This document shows, one piece after another, positions 1-8,916 of a stretch of 64,000 nucleotides of DNA. Location: the NCBI RefSeq assembly GCF_022347725.1, contig NZ_JAKRGB010000001.1, positions 62,001 to 126,000 of the forward strand, read 5' to 3'. Source of the stretch: Ruegeria sp. Ofav3-42. GTDB lineage: Bacteria; Pseudomonadota; Alphaproteobacteria; Rhodobacterales; Rhodobacteraceae. Position 1 is the stretch's first letter, and the number at the start of each line of letters is the position of its first letter. The position numbers and the translations under genes were made by a program. The notes below the pieces were generated by a model. The model did not search any database. It worked only from the letters and a program-made list of their open reading frames with translations, and was not told the DNA's origin.

Positions 1-383
1 AGGTACAGACCCCATGCGGTTTCGATGGTCGCGTAGGAAATTCCCTTGGCCAGAGTGATGTAAAGCGCGATGAGGAAGATGTCCGCCATGGCCAGTTTCC
101 CGAGGATGTTCAGCACGGGTTGCACACGCGGGTCCAGCAAGTCCCACTGGATCAGGGCGGTGCCGATGGTTTTTATGTAAGGAGCAAACAGGGCGAAGAT
201 GGTGACGATCAGCGCCAGAAAGACGTCCGATTTCCACAAGGACTGGAGGCCGATGATGACGCTGATCTCGCTGAGGCCGAAGATTGGGAGAAGCCCTGCG
301 CGCATCAGCGGGGCGAACCATGCGATGGGGTAGAGGATCAGCAGCGAAAGGGTGGCGAGGCGGAGAGTCATGTGTGCGTTCAT
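1..383 (-). CDS. Paraquat-inducible protein A-like membrane protein (partial, runs off left edge)
   Basis: Inner-membrane protein; only the first 127 codons are in the window. The ATG at 383 begins MNAHMTLRLATL, followed by a hydrophobic stretch (LLILYPIAWFAPL) and a second one (VFLALIVTIFALFAPY) before a conserved LGKLAMADIFLIALYI segment. This pattern matches the short PqiA-like proteins of Rhodobacterales, which are thought to act in lipid transport between membranes. It lies downstream of MlaE/MlaF-type genes on the same strand, which fits an envelope role. The Shine-Dalgarno is weak, so coupling to the small ORF ending 26 bases upstream is likely. Family call from memory of homologues; exact function unknown. 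Confidence 0.75.
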   Translation of the reverse strand, partial: MNAHMTLRLATLSLLILYPIAWFAPLMRAGLLPIFGLSEISVIIGLQSLWKSDVFLALIVTIFALFAPYIKTIGTALIQWDLLDPRVQPVLNILGKLAMADIFLIALYITLAKGISYATIETAWGLY

Positions 384-409
384 TTTTTCTGGTTTGAATC
401 GCATACGCA

Positions 410-664
410 CTATCCGTCAAAGTCAGATTTGCCCGACTTTGCTTCTTTTCTTTTTAGCTTAACAAATTCCCAAAACATAAAGATAACTAGAAGTGGGAGC
501 ATGATCTCAACTATTGCGTCCAACTGCTCGACCCGCTGCATCTCATTGTAATATTCTGGGAAAGCAAATTTCCATGCTACCAGAGGTGCAAAACACACAA
601 GTGCCTTAAGTCCCACGGAGTTAAGGGTGTAGAACTCTTTGATAAGGTTAAGAATTGCGTGCAA
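410..664 (-). CDS. Small AT-rich two-helix membrane protein, hypothetical
   Basis: 84 residues, no family recognised. It starts at TTG (662-664), supported by a perfect GGAGG eight bases upstream (complement of 673-677). There are two hydrophobic segments, about residues 18-35 (LKALVCFAPLVAWKFAF) and 52-68 (IVEIMLPLLVIFMFWEF), then a charged Lys-rich tail, suggesting a membrane hairpin with the C-terminus in the cytoplasm. Base composition is clearly more AT-rich than the neighbours. It sits between the MlaF-like gene and the PqiA-like gene, on the same strand and 26 bases before the latter. It may be a recent insertion in the lipid-transport cluster. Real gene status is inferred from the ribosome site and hydrophobic pattern. 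Confidence 0.6.
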   Translation of the reverse strand: MHAILNLIKEFYTLNSVGLKALVCFAPLVAWKFAFPEYYNEMQRVEQLDAIVEIMLPLLVIFMFWEFVKLKRKEAKSGKSDFDG

Positions 665-801
665 TTAGTTAGCCTCCAGAATTCTAGCGGTAAACATACA
701 ATGATCGCGCGGGCCGCTTTGAAGATGGGCAGACGAAACTACAATGGCAAGAAAATTATCGGAGCAAAAATTGCGGATAATACCAGTGCGCTTCTAATCT
801 T

Positions 802-1548
802 TTACCGCACCGCCTCAATCGGCCCTTCCGCACTGCCACTGATGAACTGCTCGACATAGGGATCGCCCGAGGCGTCCATCTGGCTGGCGGGACCGGTCCA
901 CTGGATGACGCCTCCGTGCAGCATGGCTACGTTGTCGGCAATCGCACGGACCGAGCTCATATCGTGGGTGATGGTCATCGCGGTGGCGCCCATCTCGGTC
1001 ACGATTTCGCGGATCAGGTCGTTGATGACACCGGACATGATGGGGTCGAGGCCGGTTGTGGGCTCATCGAAGAAAATGATCTCGGGCTCGGCGGCGATTG
1101 CGCGGGCTAGCCCCACGCGTTTTTGCATCCCGCCTGACAGTTCGGACGGGAAGCGGTCGGCGACGTCGGATTTCAGGCCCACGCGGCGCAGTTTCTCAAT
1201 CGCGATCTCGCGGGCGTATTCGGCAGGGCGCTTCAACGGGCCGCGCAGCAGGCGGAAGGACACGTTTTGCCAGACGGGCAGGGAGTCGAACAGTGCAGCC
1301 CCCTGAAACAGCATCCCGAAGCGGGCCAGAAACTTGTCGCGGTCGCCTTTGGTCGCGTCTTTGCCGTTGACGTAGATCATGCCACTGTCGGGTTTGATCA
1401 GACCCAGAATGCACTTCAACGCCACGGATTTCCCGGTGCCAGAGCCGCCGATGATGACCATCGACGTGCCTTTGGGGATCTCAAGGCTCATACCCTGCAG
1501 AACCTGATTGTCGCCAAAAGCCTTATGTACGTTCTCCATCCTGATCAT
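802..1548 (-). CDS. ABC transporter ATPase, MlaF-type (phospholipid/organic solvent transport)
   Basis: 248 residues, the usual length for the MlaF/Ttg2A family. Visible motifs: Walker A GGSGTGKS (about 34-41), ABC signature LSGGMQKR (about 137-144), Walker B with IIFFDEPTTGLDP, and a switch histidine in TITHD. It should power the adjacent MlaE-like permease in moving phospholipids between outer and inner membrane. The ATG overlaps the permease stop by four bases (ATGA), so the two are translationally coupled. The MCE-domain substrate protein (MlaD) is not in the window; it may lie beyond the left edge. Substrate and direction are inferred from family. Confidence 0.9.
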   Translation of the reverse strand: MIRMENVHKAFGDNQVLQGMSLEIPKGTSMVIIGGSGTGKSVALKCILGLIKPDSGMIYVNGKDATKGDRDKFLARFGMLFQGAALFDSLPVWQNVSFRLLRGPLKRPAEYAREIAIEKLRRVGLKSDVADRFPSELSGGMQKRVGLARAIAAEPEIIFFDEPTTGLDPIMSGVINDLIREIVTEMGATAMTITHDMSSVRAIADNVAMLHGGVIQWTGPASQMDASGDPYVEQFISGSAEGPIEAVR

Positions 1549-2327
1549 ACCGAGAAGAACACCCCTGTAAGAATGAAGTTGGCGGCCAGGATCATAATCG
1601 CGGCAGATTCGACCGAGGACTTGGTGGCCCGGCCCACGCCCTGAGCGCCCCGGCCAGAGTTCATGCCGTAGTAACAGCCCATGATGGCCGCGATCAGGCC
1701 GAAAGCGGCGCCTTTGACCAGCGACGACACGATGTCTTTGGCCTCAAGGAAGTTGACGGTGTTTTGCAGGTAAGTCGCCGCGTTGAAGCCCAGATTTTGG
1801 GTCGCGACCACATATCCGCCTGCGATGCCGATGATGTCTCCGATCCCGACCAGAATGGGCACCGTGATCAGGGCGGCCAGTACACGCGGGGCGGTCAGGT
1901 ATTTCATCGGGTGGGTCGACAGGGTGACCAGCGCGTCGATCTGCTCGGTCACTTTCATGGTGGCAATCTCGGCAGCGATGGATGAGGTCACGCGCGCGGC
2001 GATCATCAGGCCGACCAGAACGGGCCCAAGCTCGCGCACCATGCCGATGGCGACGATCTGAGGCACCACGGCCTCGGCATTGAAACGCGCGCCGCCTGCG
2101 TAGATTTGCAGGGCGAGCGCTCCGCCGGTGAAGATGGCGGTGAGCCCGACGACCGGCAGAGACAGCCAGCCGACGTTCATCAGGGCGACCAAGAACTCGC
2201 GCGGGTAGAATGGTGGCCGAAAAATGTGCGAGATCGCGTCCAGCGCGAACATCGCCACCTTGCCGAAGGTGGCGAGCAGGGACAGGACAGCGCGGCCCAG
2301 CCCACCCAGCGCGGCCAGAGGGTTCAT
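1545..2327 (-). CDS. ABC transporter permease, MlaE family
   Basis: 260-residue integral membrane protein of the MlaE/YrbE permease family. About five to six hydrophobic segments are visible, with the conserved central [23 protein letters not shown] region (about 115-135) that is the family hallmark. It partners the ATPase encoded immediately downstream (four-base overlap) and is itself coupled to alr upstream by ATGA at 2324-2327. The N-terminal 25-35 residues form an amphipathic lead ([11 protein letters not shown]) typical of the family. Predicted role: membrane channel of a lipid-transport ABC system; actual cargo not shown by sequence. Confidence 0.9.
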   Translation of the reverse strand: MNPLAALGGLGRAVLSLLATFGKVAMFALDAISHIFRPPFYPREFLVALMNVGWLSLPVVGLTAIFTGGALALQIYAGGARFNAEAVVPQIVAIGMVRELGPVLVGLMIAARVTSSIAAEIATMKVTEQIDALVTLSTHPMKYLTAPRVLAALITVPILVGIGDIIGIAGGYVVATQNLGFNAATYLQNTVNFLEAKDIVSSLVKGAAFGLIAAIMGCYYGMNSGRGAQGVGRATKSSVESAAIMILAANFILTGVFFSV

Positions 2328-3358
2328 TCCACGTAACCCCGGGAATAACGTGCGCCCAGCGACGTTAGGATCTCATACCCGATCGTTCCAGCGGCTTCGG
2401 CCAGATCATCGACGGTCTGGTGGCCATTCAGGATGCGCAGGCGTTCCGGGTCTTCGGGCAGGTCGGTGACGTCGACCGTGATCAGGTCCATCGAAATGCG
2501 TCCAACCACGGGGCAGGGTTGGCCGCCGGCGAAGGCGTCGATTCCACCACCAATCGCCCGGTGCAGCCCGTCGGCGTAGCCCGCAGCGACGGTCGCGATA
2601 CGCGACGGACGGCGCGCGGTCCAACTGTTGCCGTACCCGACCGACTCACCAACTTCGACAGGACGCACCTGAATGACGGGCAGATCGACTGTCACAACCG
2701 GTTTCGCATCGGCAAACGGCATGCCGCCGTAAAGGCCGACGCCGGGGCGGCAGAATTCAAAATGGAACTCGGCTCCAAGCAGAGTACCGGCAGTCGCAGC
2801 CAGGGACCGCGGAGCAGCAACGCCTTCGGTCATTTCCCGGAAGGTCTTCAACTGCTGGCGGTTCATGGGGTGGTCGGGCTCGTCCGAGCAGGCAAGGTGG
2901 GACATAACGACGACAGGGTTCAGGGGCTCGGCCTTCGGGCGCAGTTCGGCCCAGTCCGCAGGCTCCAGTCCCAGGCGGTTCATACCACTGTCCAACTGAA
3001 TGCCAAAGGGGCGATCCGGCAATGCCTGCTGGTGGCGCAGAAACTGCTCGGGCGAGTTGATCAGCGGCGTCAGGTCGTGGTCGCGCAGCAGATCGGTGTC
3101 GCCTTCCATATGGCCCGAGAAAATGCCGATCATCGGACCGGGGCCGATGGCCTTGCGCACAGCTGCGCCTTCCTCGGCGACGGCGACAAAGAACTTGCGG
3201 ACGCCTTCCTCGGCCAGGGTCGCAGACACCGGTCCGGCCCCCAGGCCATAGGCATCGGCTTTAACCACGGCGCCGGTTTCGACATCCGTTTTTGCGTCGA
3301 GCGCCCGCCAGTTGCTGGCGAGCGCCTGAAGATTGATCGTCAAACGTGCGGTACTCAT
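2324..3358 (-). CDS. alr: Alanine racemase
   Basis: PLP enzyme interconverting L- and D-alanine for peptidoglycan. From ATG at 3358 the product is 344 residues ([10 protein letters not shown]...). The PLP lysine lies in [10 protein letters not shown] (about residue 31), and the C-terminal domain carries the catalytic tyrosine segment VGYGNSW plus [14 protein letters not shown] longer reading frame extends to a TTG at 3439 but that N-terminus does not look like the family, so I chose MSTARL; ATG at 3370 is an alternative. It lies downstream of dnaB, the arrangement I know from other Rhodobacterales, and its stop overlaps the MlaE start. Confidence 0.93.
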   Translation of the reverse strand: MSTARLTINLQALASNWRALDAKTDVETGAVVKADAYGLGAGPVSATLAEEGVRKFFVAVAEEGAAVRKAIGPGPMIGIFSGHMEGDTDLLRDHDLTPLINSPEQFLRHQQALPDRPFGIQLDSGMNRLGLEPADWAELRPKAEPLNPVVVMSHLACSDEPDHPMNRQQLKTFREMTEGVAAPRSLAATAGTLLGAEFHFEFCRPGVGLYGGMPFADAKPVVTVDLPVIQVRPVEVGESVGYGNSWTARRPSRIATVAAGYADGLHRAIGGGIDAFAGGQPCPVVGRISMDLITVDVTDLPEDPERLRILNGHQTVDDLAEAAGTIGYEILTSLGARYSRGYVE

Positions 3359-3555
3359 GGCACTGTTCATGACATTGGAATGCGGCAGGTCAAGGGGGTA
3401 AGCGGCGATTATCGCAATCTTGGCCGGGAAGTTGGGCAACTAACGGCCAGTCGTGCAAGGCATTGGCGAAAAAGAGGTTGTACTCTCTCGTTCGAGTCTC
3501 AACCTTGTGCTTATGTGGCGGTGTTGCAGGCCGCAGGGTATGAATCGAGGTCGTG

Positions 3556-4095
3556 ATGAATTTTACCGCTGAGAAACAGAAATGGGTCGACACATTGCCC
3601 GATCTGTTCAGACAGGTTTTTGCCGCCTCTGAAGGCGAGGATGAGGGGAAAGCAATCGGTGCGTTGGTGACGGATTTGCTGTCCACCACACCCGACGAGG
3701 ATCTGATTGCGGCCATCGCTCAAGATGGTCCCGAGCCGCTTGGATGCATCTTGTTTTCGCGCCTGCGTTTTGATCAGGATCCGCGTCTGGTGTTTCTGAT
3801 GTCACCAGTTGCCGTGCGCACGGATCGGCAAAAGTCGGGTATCGGCCAAAGGCTGATCCGCTTTGGATTGGATGAGTTGCGTCGTCACAGCGTGGATTTT
3901 GCTGTGACCTACGGCGATCCCAAATATTACTGCAAAACAGGGTTTCACCTGATTACCGAACAGTTTGCCCGCGCGCCTTTGCCCCTGAGCCATCCCCACG
4001 GCTGGCTGGGGCAGTCGTTGACAGGTGCCGAGATGGCACCCTTTGAGGGGCCATCTCATTGTGTCAGTGCGTTTAACCGACCTGAACTTTGGTAG
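3556..4095 (+). CDS. GNAT family N-acetyltransferase
   Basis: 179 residues. The acetyl-CoA binding motif A is visible as VRTDRQKSGIGQRLIRFGLD (about residues 92-111; R-x-x-G-x-G/A pattern), preceded by a beta strand LVFLMSPVAV and followed by AVTYGDPKYYCKTGFH, typical of YhbS/YjdJ-like acetyltransferases. ATG at 3556 was preferred to GTG at 3553 because GAGG at 3547-3550 gives five-base spacing. It stands alone on the plus strand, ending three bases from the convergent dnaB stop. Acceptor substrate unknown. Confidence 0.8.
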   Translation: MNFTAEKQKWVDTLPDLFRQVFAASEGEDEGKAIGALVTDLLSTTPDEDLIAAIAQDGPEPLGCILFSRLRFDQDPRLVFLMSPVAVRTDRQKSGIGQRLIRFGLDELRRHSVDFAVTYGDPKYYCKTGFHLITEQFARAPLPLSHPHGWLGQSLTGAEMAPFEGPSHCVSAFNRPELW

Positions 4096-4098
4096 GGA

Positions 4099-5589
4099 TC
4101 AGTACCCTTCGATCTCGCCGCCCTGTTGCCAGGGCTTGACCAGGTTGCCAAAGCGGGTGAACTGCGCCTCAAACGAAAGCTCCACCGTTCCGATGGGGCC
4201 GTGACGCTGCTTGCCGACGATGACTTCGGCCTTGGCGTGCAGGCGTTCCATGGCCTGCTTCCACTCTTCCATCTTTTCCAGCTCGTGATCGCCGGGCTTT
4301 TCGCGTTCCTTGTAGTATTCCTCGCGGAACACGAACATCACCACGTCGGCGTCCTGTTCGATCGAGCCCGATTCCCGCAAGTCGGATAGCTGCGGGCGTT
4401 TGTCGTCCCGGCTTTCGACCTGACGGCTAAGCTGGGACAGTGCGATGACCGGGATATTTAGTTCCTTGGCGATCGCTTTCATGCCCATCGAAATCTCGGC
4501 AATCTCGTTGACCCGGTTGTCCGCCATACCCCTGCAAAGCTGCAGGTAGTCGATCACCAGCAAGTCCAACCCATGGGTCCGCTTCAACCGACGCGCTCGT
4601 GCGGCGAGCTGCGAGATCGGCAGGGCAGGCGTGTCGTCGATGAACAGGGGGCAGGCTTCCAGTTCCTTGGCAGCGTCGACGAAACGGCGGAATTCGGCTT
4701 CGGTCATGTCACCCTGGCGGATCTTGTGGGAAGAGATTTCCGATGCTTCGGCCAGAACACGTCCGGCCAACTGCTCGGCGCTCATTTCAAGTGAGAAGAA
4801 CCCGACCACGCCGCCATCAATCGCGCCCTCAGTTCCATCAGGTTTCAGCCCGCGTTTGTATGCCTTGGCGACGTTGAACGCCACGTTGGTCGCCAACGAG
4901 GTTTTCCCCATCGACGGACGACCCGCAAGGATGATCAGGTCGGATGGGTGCAGACCACCCAGTTGCTTGTCCAAGTCGGCCAGACCGGTGGAAATCCCCG
5001 CCATGCCACCACCGCGCTGGTACGCTTCGTTGGTGACGTTGACGGCTTCTGTGACCGCCTTGAGGAAGGATTGAAATCCCTGTTCGGTCTGGCCCTGCTC
5101 GGATAACTGATAGAGTTGTTGTTCGGCCTCGACGATTTGTTCTTTCGGCTCGCTGCTAACGTCGACCCGCGCCGCCTTGTCCGAGATGTCCCGGCCCAGC
5201 CGGATCAACTCGCGCCGGATGGCGAGGTCATAGATCATCTGGGCGTAGTCATGGACCGCGAAAGCACTGATCGAAGCCCCGGCCAGCTTGACCAGATAGG
5301 CCGGGCCGCCGAGTTCCTTCAGGCCCTCATCTTCGGCCATGAAGGATTTCAGCGTCACCGGTGAGGCCAGCGCATTCTTGGCGATGCGTGTGGCCGCGAC
5401 CTCGTAAATCCGGGCATGGACCGGATCATAGAAATGTTCCGCCCCGATGATCGACGCAACCCGGTCGTACAGGTCGTTGTTGGTCAGAATCGCACCCAGA
5501 AGCTGTTGCTCGGCCTCAATGGAATGCGGCATGGTTTCGGCGTTCTGAATCTGAGCCGCCGCCTGCTCGATGCTGCTTATCTCGTTCAT
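4099..5589 (-). CDS. dnaB: Replicative DNA helicase DnaB
   Basis: Hexameric 5'-3' helicase at the replication fork. 496 residues from ATG at 5589 (MNEISSIEQ); the open frame reaches 5649 but the extra residues are Arg/Pro-rich and unlike the family. The N-terminal DnaB domain (MPHSIEAEQQLLGAIL, about 20-35) is followed by the RecA-like ATPase core with Walker A GRPSMGKTS, Walker B DLLVIDYLQL, and the H4 segment SQLSRQVESRDDKRP. No intein or frameshift is visible. Transcribed toward the convergent GNAT gene, with only three bases between stops. Confidence 0.95.
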   Translation of the reverse strand: MNEISSIEQAAAQIQNAETMPHSIEAEQQLLGAILTNNDLYDRVASIIGAEHFYDPVHARIYEVAATRIAKNALASPVTLKSFMAEDEGLKELGGPAYLVKLAGASISAFAVHDYAQMIYDLAIRRELIRLGRDISDKAARVDVSSEPKEQIVEAEQQLYQLSEQGQTEQGFQSFLKAVTEAVNVTNEAYQRGGGMAGISTGLADLDKQLGGLHPSDLIILAGRPSMGKTSLATNVAFNVAKAYKRGLKPDGTEGAIDGGVVGFFSLEMSAEQLAGRVLAEASEISSHKIRQGDMTEAEFRRFVDAAKELEACPLFIDDTPALPISQLAARARRLKRTHGLDLLVIDYLQLCRGMADNRVNEIAEISMGMKAIAKELNIPVIALSQLSRQVESRDDKRPQLSDLRESGSIEQDADVVMFVFREEYYKEREKPGDHELEKMEEWKQAMERLHAKAEVIVGKQRHGPIGTVELSFEAQFTRFGNLVKPWQQGGEIEGY

Positions 5590-5791
5590 TGCTGCTCTCA
5601 CCATCCCCTTGGGACAAGGTCCATAGCGCGGCCTTGCCCATTGGGGCAAATTGTATGTTTTCTGGGGATATTCTGTGTATATCTCCCGACCCCACCATCT
5701 TGAATTGGAAAGGGGTCAGGCGTCAACATATTGTGTGAATGCGGTCATATTTACCGCGACTGTTTCCGGTGTGAAAACAGTTTTCGTCGCG

Positions 5792-6469
5792 TCACGCTTT
5801 GTTTGCTTCCTGCCAGCCCCGCGGGTCGTTCAGGAACGCTTCGACGGCTTCAAGTGTCTCCTTGTCAAACGCTTTCTGCGCTTTGGCTTCGGCCAGCACA
5901 TCCCACCAGGTGCATAGGTGGTGCAATTGTACGCCGTTGTCGCCCAGAGTCTTTTCCGTCTCAGGGAAGATGCCGTAGTAGAAAATTACCGCCGTGTGCC
6001 CACAAGTCGCGCCGGTTTCCCGGATTGCGTCTACGAACGACAGTTTCGATCCGCCATCGGTGGTCAGGTCCTCGACCAGCAGCACGCGCTCACCTTCGCT
6101 CATCGCGCCTTCGATACGGGCGTTGCGACCATAGCCTTTGGGTTTCTTGCGCACATAAGTCATCGGAAGCGCCATGCGTTCTGCAACCATCGCCGCGAAG
6201 GGGATGCCAGCGGTTTCGCCACCTGCGATGTTGTCGAACGCCTCAAAGCCTGCGTCTCGCATCACGGTGACGGTCAGGAAGTCCATCAGGGTCGAGCGGG
6301 TACGCGGGTATGAGATCAGCTTGCGGCAGTCGATATAGGTCGGGCTGGGCAGGCCACTGGCCAGCGTGAACGGCTCGCGTGAATTGAAGTGAACGGCCTT
6401 GATCTCCAGCAACATCCGCGCGGTCAGGCGGGCGATTTCGGTGCTGTCGGGGAATGAACTGGGGATCAT
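5792..6469 (-). CDS. pyrE: Orotate phosphoribosyltransferase
   Basis: 225 residues. Joins orotate to PRPP to make OMP in pyrimidine synthesis. The PRPP-binding motif [15 protein letters not shown] (about 108-122) is clear, and an upstream [17 protein letters not shown] loop supplies the catalytic lysines. The N-terminal [13 protein letters not shown] matches the substrate pocket of alphaproteobacterial PyrE. It stands without pyrC here, between dnaB and the terminator that follows amtB, so it probably has its own promoter in 6470-6548. Confidence 0.93.
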   Translation of the reverse strand: MIPSSFPDSTEIARLTARMLLEIKAVHFNSREPFTLASGLPSPTYIDCRKLISYPRTRSTLMDFLTVTVMRDAGFEAFDNIAGGETAGIPFAAMVAERMALPMTYVRKKPKGYGRNARIEGAMSEGERVLLVEDLTTDGGSKLSFVDAIRETGATCGHTAVIFYYGIFPETEKTLGDNGVQLHHLCTWWDVLAEAKAQKAFDKETLEAVEAFLNDPRGWQEANKA

Positions 6470-6550
6470 GACGGGACCTCTGGGCTGAAATGACGTTGCG
6501 GGCTGATAGCCCGTCCCGCGACCCAGAGTCGAGAGGGTGCGCGCAAAAGA

Positions 6551-6580
6551 AAAGCGGACCTCACGCAGAGGTCCGCTTTT
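6551..6580 (-). terminator. Intrinsic terminator after amtB
   Basis: Perfect 11-base-pair stem (6552-6562 with 6568-6578) around a five-base loop. On the minus strand it is followed by a T-rich run (TTTTCTTTT). It lies about 30 bases after the amtB stop and shields pyrE downstream. The plus-strand side also ends in TTTT, so it could work both ways. Confidence 0.85.
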
Positions 6581-6612
6581 GCCCTTGCGGGCAAGTGGCA
6601 GCCAAGGTGGGC

Positions 6613-7794
6613 TTAGCTGCTCATGTCATAGGCACGCTCGCCGTGTACCGACAGATCGAGCCCGTTTGTTTCGGTCTCTGCGTCTACGCGAAGCGGGGTG
6701 ATCAGCGCAACCACCTTGATCAACACAAATGTGACAACTGCCGTAAAGACACCCACGATCACCAGCCCGCCCAACTGCGCGGTCCATGTACCAAGGCCGA
6801 ATGCAGCGATCATGATGGTGCCAAAGATGCCACCGACACCGTGCACGGCGAACACATCCAGCGTGTCGTCGATGTTCAGCTTGTTGCGGATGATGTTGAC
6901 GGCTTCCTGACACAAAACACCGGCCACGGCACCGATGATCAGCGCCTGCACCGGATCGACATAGCCGGAAGCCGGGGTGATCGAGGCCAGACCGGCAATC
7001 GTACCGGTGACCAAACCCACCATCGACGCTTTGCCATACCTGATGCGCTCGTACAGCGCCCAAGTCAGAGACGCTGTGGCGGCCGAGATATGCGTGACGG
7101 TCATCGCCATCGCAGCACCACCATCTGCCGCCAGTTGCGAACCGCCGTTGAACCCGAACCAACCGACCCACAGCATTGCGGCACCGACCATGACATAACC
7201 GGGGTTGTGCGGAGGAGTCGTGCGGTTGCGGCGCGGGCCAAGCACGATAGCGATGATCAGCGCCGCCAGACCTGCTGTTTCATGCACCACAATGCCACCG
7301 GCAAAGTCTCGGACGCCGATTTCACCCAGAATGCCGCCATCTGTCAGAATGCCGCCGCCCCAGATCCAGTGAACAACCGGTGCGTAACACAGCAGCATCC
7401 ACAGGCCCGAGAAGATCAGGACAAAACCATAGCCTACGCGTTCCACATACGCGCCAACGATCAGGGCCGGGGTGATGATCGCAAAGGTCATCTGGAAGGC
7501 AAAGTACAGAACCTCGGGCAGGGTACCCGCCAAGCTGTCAGCATCGACACCGTTCAGAAAGGCTTTGCCCAAACCGCCCCACAGGCCCGAGCCGCCGTCG
7601 CCAAACGCGATGGAATACCCTGCAACCAGCCACAGAATGCTCATCAAGCAGGCGATTGAGAAACAGTGCATGAAAACACTCAGCACGTTGCGGGCGCGCA
7701 CGAGGCCACCATAGAACAGGGCCAGGCCCGGCAATGTCATGAACAGGACCAGTGCGGTTGCTACTATGATCCAGGCGGTATCGGCTCCATTCAT
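6613..7794 (-). CDS. amtB: Ammonium transporter
   Basis: 393-residue, about eleven-helix ammonia channel of the Amt/MEP/Rh family. The conserved pore histidines lie in [14 protein letters not shown] and [12 protein letters not shown]. Other landmarks: [13 protein letters not shown] near the N-terminus, and [10 protein letters not shown] in the middle. The start ATG has AGGAGA ten bases upstream. The protein lacks the long cleaved signal peptide of E. coli AmtB. A PII gene (glnK) usually sits directly upstream in the same operon; here the upstream neighbour is pncC with a hairpin between, so this amtB is solitary. The ntr genes a few kilobases away are likely regulators. Confidence 0.94.
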   Translation of the reverse strand: MNGADTAWIIVATALVLFMTLPGLALFYGGLVRARNVLSVFMHCFSIACLMSILWLVAGYSIAFGDGGSGLWGGLGKAFLNGVDADSLAGTLPEVLYFAFQMTFAIITPALIVGAYVERVGYGFVLIFSGLWMLLCYAPVVHWIWGGGILTDGGILGEIGVRDFAGGIVVHETAGLAALIIAIVLGPRRNRTTPPHNPGYVMVGAAMLWVGWFGFNGGSQLAADGGAAMAMTVTHISAATASLTWALYERIRYGKASMVGLVTGTIAGLASITPASGYVDPVQALIIGAVAGVLCQEAVNIIRNKLNIDDTLDVFAVHGVGGIFGTIMIAAFGLGTWTAQLGGLVIVGVFTAVVTFVLIKVVALITPLRVDAETETNGLDLSVHGERAYDMSS

Positions 7795-7861
7795 CAGCCG
7801 GTCTCCTCTTCAGCTTGCGTAGCGGGCGTTGAAGCCGAGAGTGAACGGGGAAAAAAGAGGC

Positions 7862-7893
7862 AGCCCCTAAATTTGGCGCCTGTTTTAAGGGCT
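7862..7893 (-). terminator. Probable terminator after pncC
   Basis: Ten-base stem with one mismatch (7862-7871 with 7884-7893). On the minus strand a TTTTTT run follows six bases after the stem, so it could end the ispDF-pgpA-pncC transcript whose last stop is at 7946. A shorter T-run also follows on the plus strand. Confidence 0.5.
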
Positions 7894-7945
7894 TTTTGTC
7901 AACCGGTGATTAAATGGGCGTCCTAAAGCGCGTGATGCTCTAATT

Positions 7946-8422
7946 TTATGCAAGTGACAAAAGTCCCTGCGAAAGCAGCGCCAAAGCATGATCGCGTGCG
8001 GCGCGGCGGACATTGTCACGACCCAGCGCGCCAAATTCAACCGTCTCGGTAAGCGTCTGCTGGCTGTCAGAGGCCAGCCCGAAGCACACGCGCCCCTCGG
8101 GTTTGAACTCTGACCCGCCGGGGCCAGCAATACCGGTGATGGAAACCGCAAGCTGAGCGTTGGAGTTTTCCAACGCCCCGTTTGCCATTTCATGGGCGAC
8201 TTCCTTAGAGACCGCGCCATGCGCGGCCAATGTGCCTGCGCGAACGCCCAGCATCTGTTGCTTGGCCTCATTTGTATAGGTGACGAACCCTCGGTCAACT
8301 ACGGCTGAGCTGCCGGGAATATCCGTCAGCGCAGCGGTGACCATGCCGCCAGTGCAGCTTTCAGCAGTGGCAATCATGACACCTTGTGCCTTGGCGCGGT
8401 CGAGGAGGGCGGCGACATTCAT
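7946..8422 (-). CDS. pncC: CinA C-terminal domain protein (NMN amidohydrolase)
   Basis: 158 residues, a stand-alone CinA C-terminal domain. Family members deamidate nicotinamide mononucleotide to NaMN in NAD recycling. The signature ATAESCTGGMV (about 17-28) and the SITGIAGPGG motif (about 94-103) are both visible. It is the last gene of a coupled run ispDF-pgpA-pncC, with its ATG overlapping the pgpA stop (ATGA at 8419-8422). The N-terminal MoCF-like domain of full CinA is absent, as is common for this form. Confidence 0.9.
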   Translation of the reverse strand: MNVAALLDRAKAQGVMIATAESCTGGMVTAALTDIPGSSAVVDRGFVTYTNEAKQQMLGVRAGTLAAHGAVSKEVAHEMANGALENSNAQLAVSITGIAGPGGSEFKPEGRVCFGLASDSQQTLTETVEFGALGRDNVRRAARDHALALLSQGLLSLA

Positions 8423-8916
8423 AGGCCCAGAACTCCGTGCGAAATCCCCGCAAGGATCAGGACACCTATGCCGGCAAAGACGCCCGCGATTACGTCGTCC
8501 AACATGACGCCCATCGCATCGCCCTTACGATCCGCCCAGCCAACTGGACCGGGTTTGGTGATGTCGAACAGGCGAAACAGAAGGAACCCTGCAATCCAGC
8601 CGGGCCAGAGGTCGGTAATCTCGATCCCATGCGCCCATGACGGGTACGATATGGCCCAGAGGGCGATGAACTGCCCAGCAACTTCGTCTATGACGATTTC
8701 GGACGGGTCGTGATCTTCCCGTCCTGCGGTCATCACCTTGGTGGCCCACAATCCACCGAAAAATACGGCAAGCGTGGTGATGACCAGAAGGGGGAAGCCG
8801 CCGAGCGTGTGCAGTATCCACGCCAGGGGCAGGGCGGCCAGGGACCCCCAGGTCCCGGGTGCGGGGCGAAGATATCCAACGCCGCAAACCGTTCCGATCA
8901 GGCGCGCGGTATTCAT
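8419..8916 (-). CDS. pgpA: Phosphatidylglycerophosphatase A
   Basis: 165-residue membrane phosphatase that removes phosphate from phosphatidylglycerol phosphate. The motif [15 protein letters not shown] (about residues 67-81) contains the family's acidic catalytic residues; [16 protein letters not shown] is the conserved N-terminal element. Several hydrophobic segments follow. ATG at 8916 was chosen because it overlaps the ispDF stop as ATGA, whereas the track's upstream start lies inside ispDF. Coupled to pncC downstream. Confidence 0.92.
   Translation of the reverse strand: MNTARLIGTVCGVGYLRPAPGTWGSLAALPLAWILHTLGGFPLLVITTLAVFFGGLWATKVMTAGREDHDPSEIVIDEVAGQFIALWAISYPSWAHGIEITDLWPGWIAGFLLFRLFDITKPGPVGWADRKGDAMGVMLDDVIAGVFAGIGVLILAGISHGVLGL

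Noticed and set aside
659-859. 66-residue plus-strand ORF beside the small membrane gene
   Set aside because: Overlaps the end of the MlaF-type gene and the start region of the small gene antisense; no supported start.
2420-3556. 378-residue plus-strand frame opposite alr
   Set aside because: Low-complexity, His/Arg/Gly-rich reading of the antisense strand of a clear alr gene; no family features.
6490-7659. 389-residue plus-strand frame opposite amtB
   Set aside because: Shadow of AmtB: composition is polar and His/Asp-rich, no start signal.
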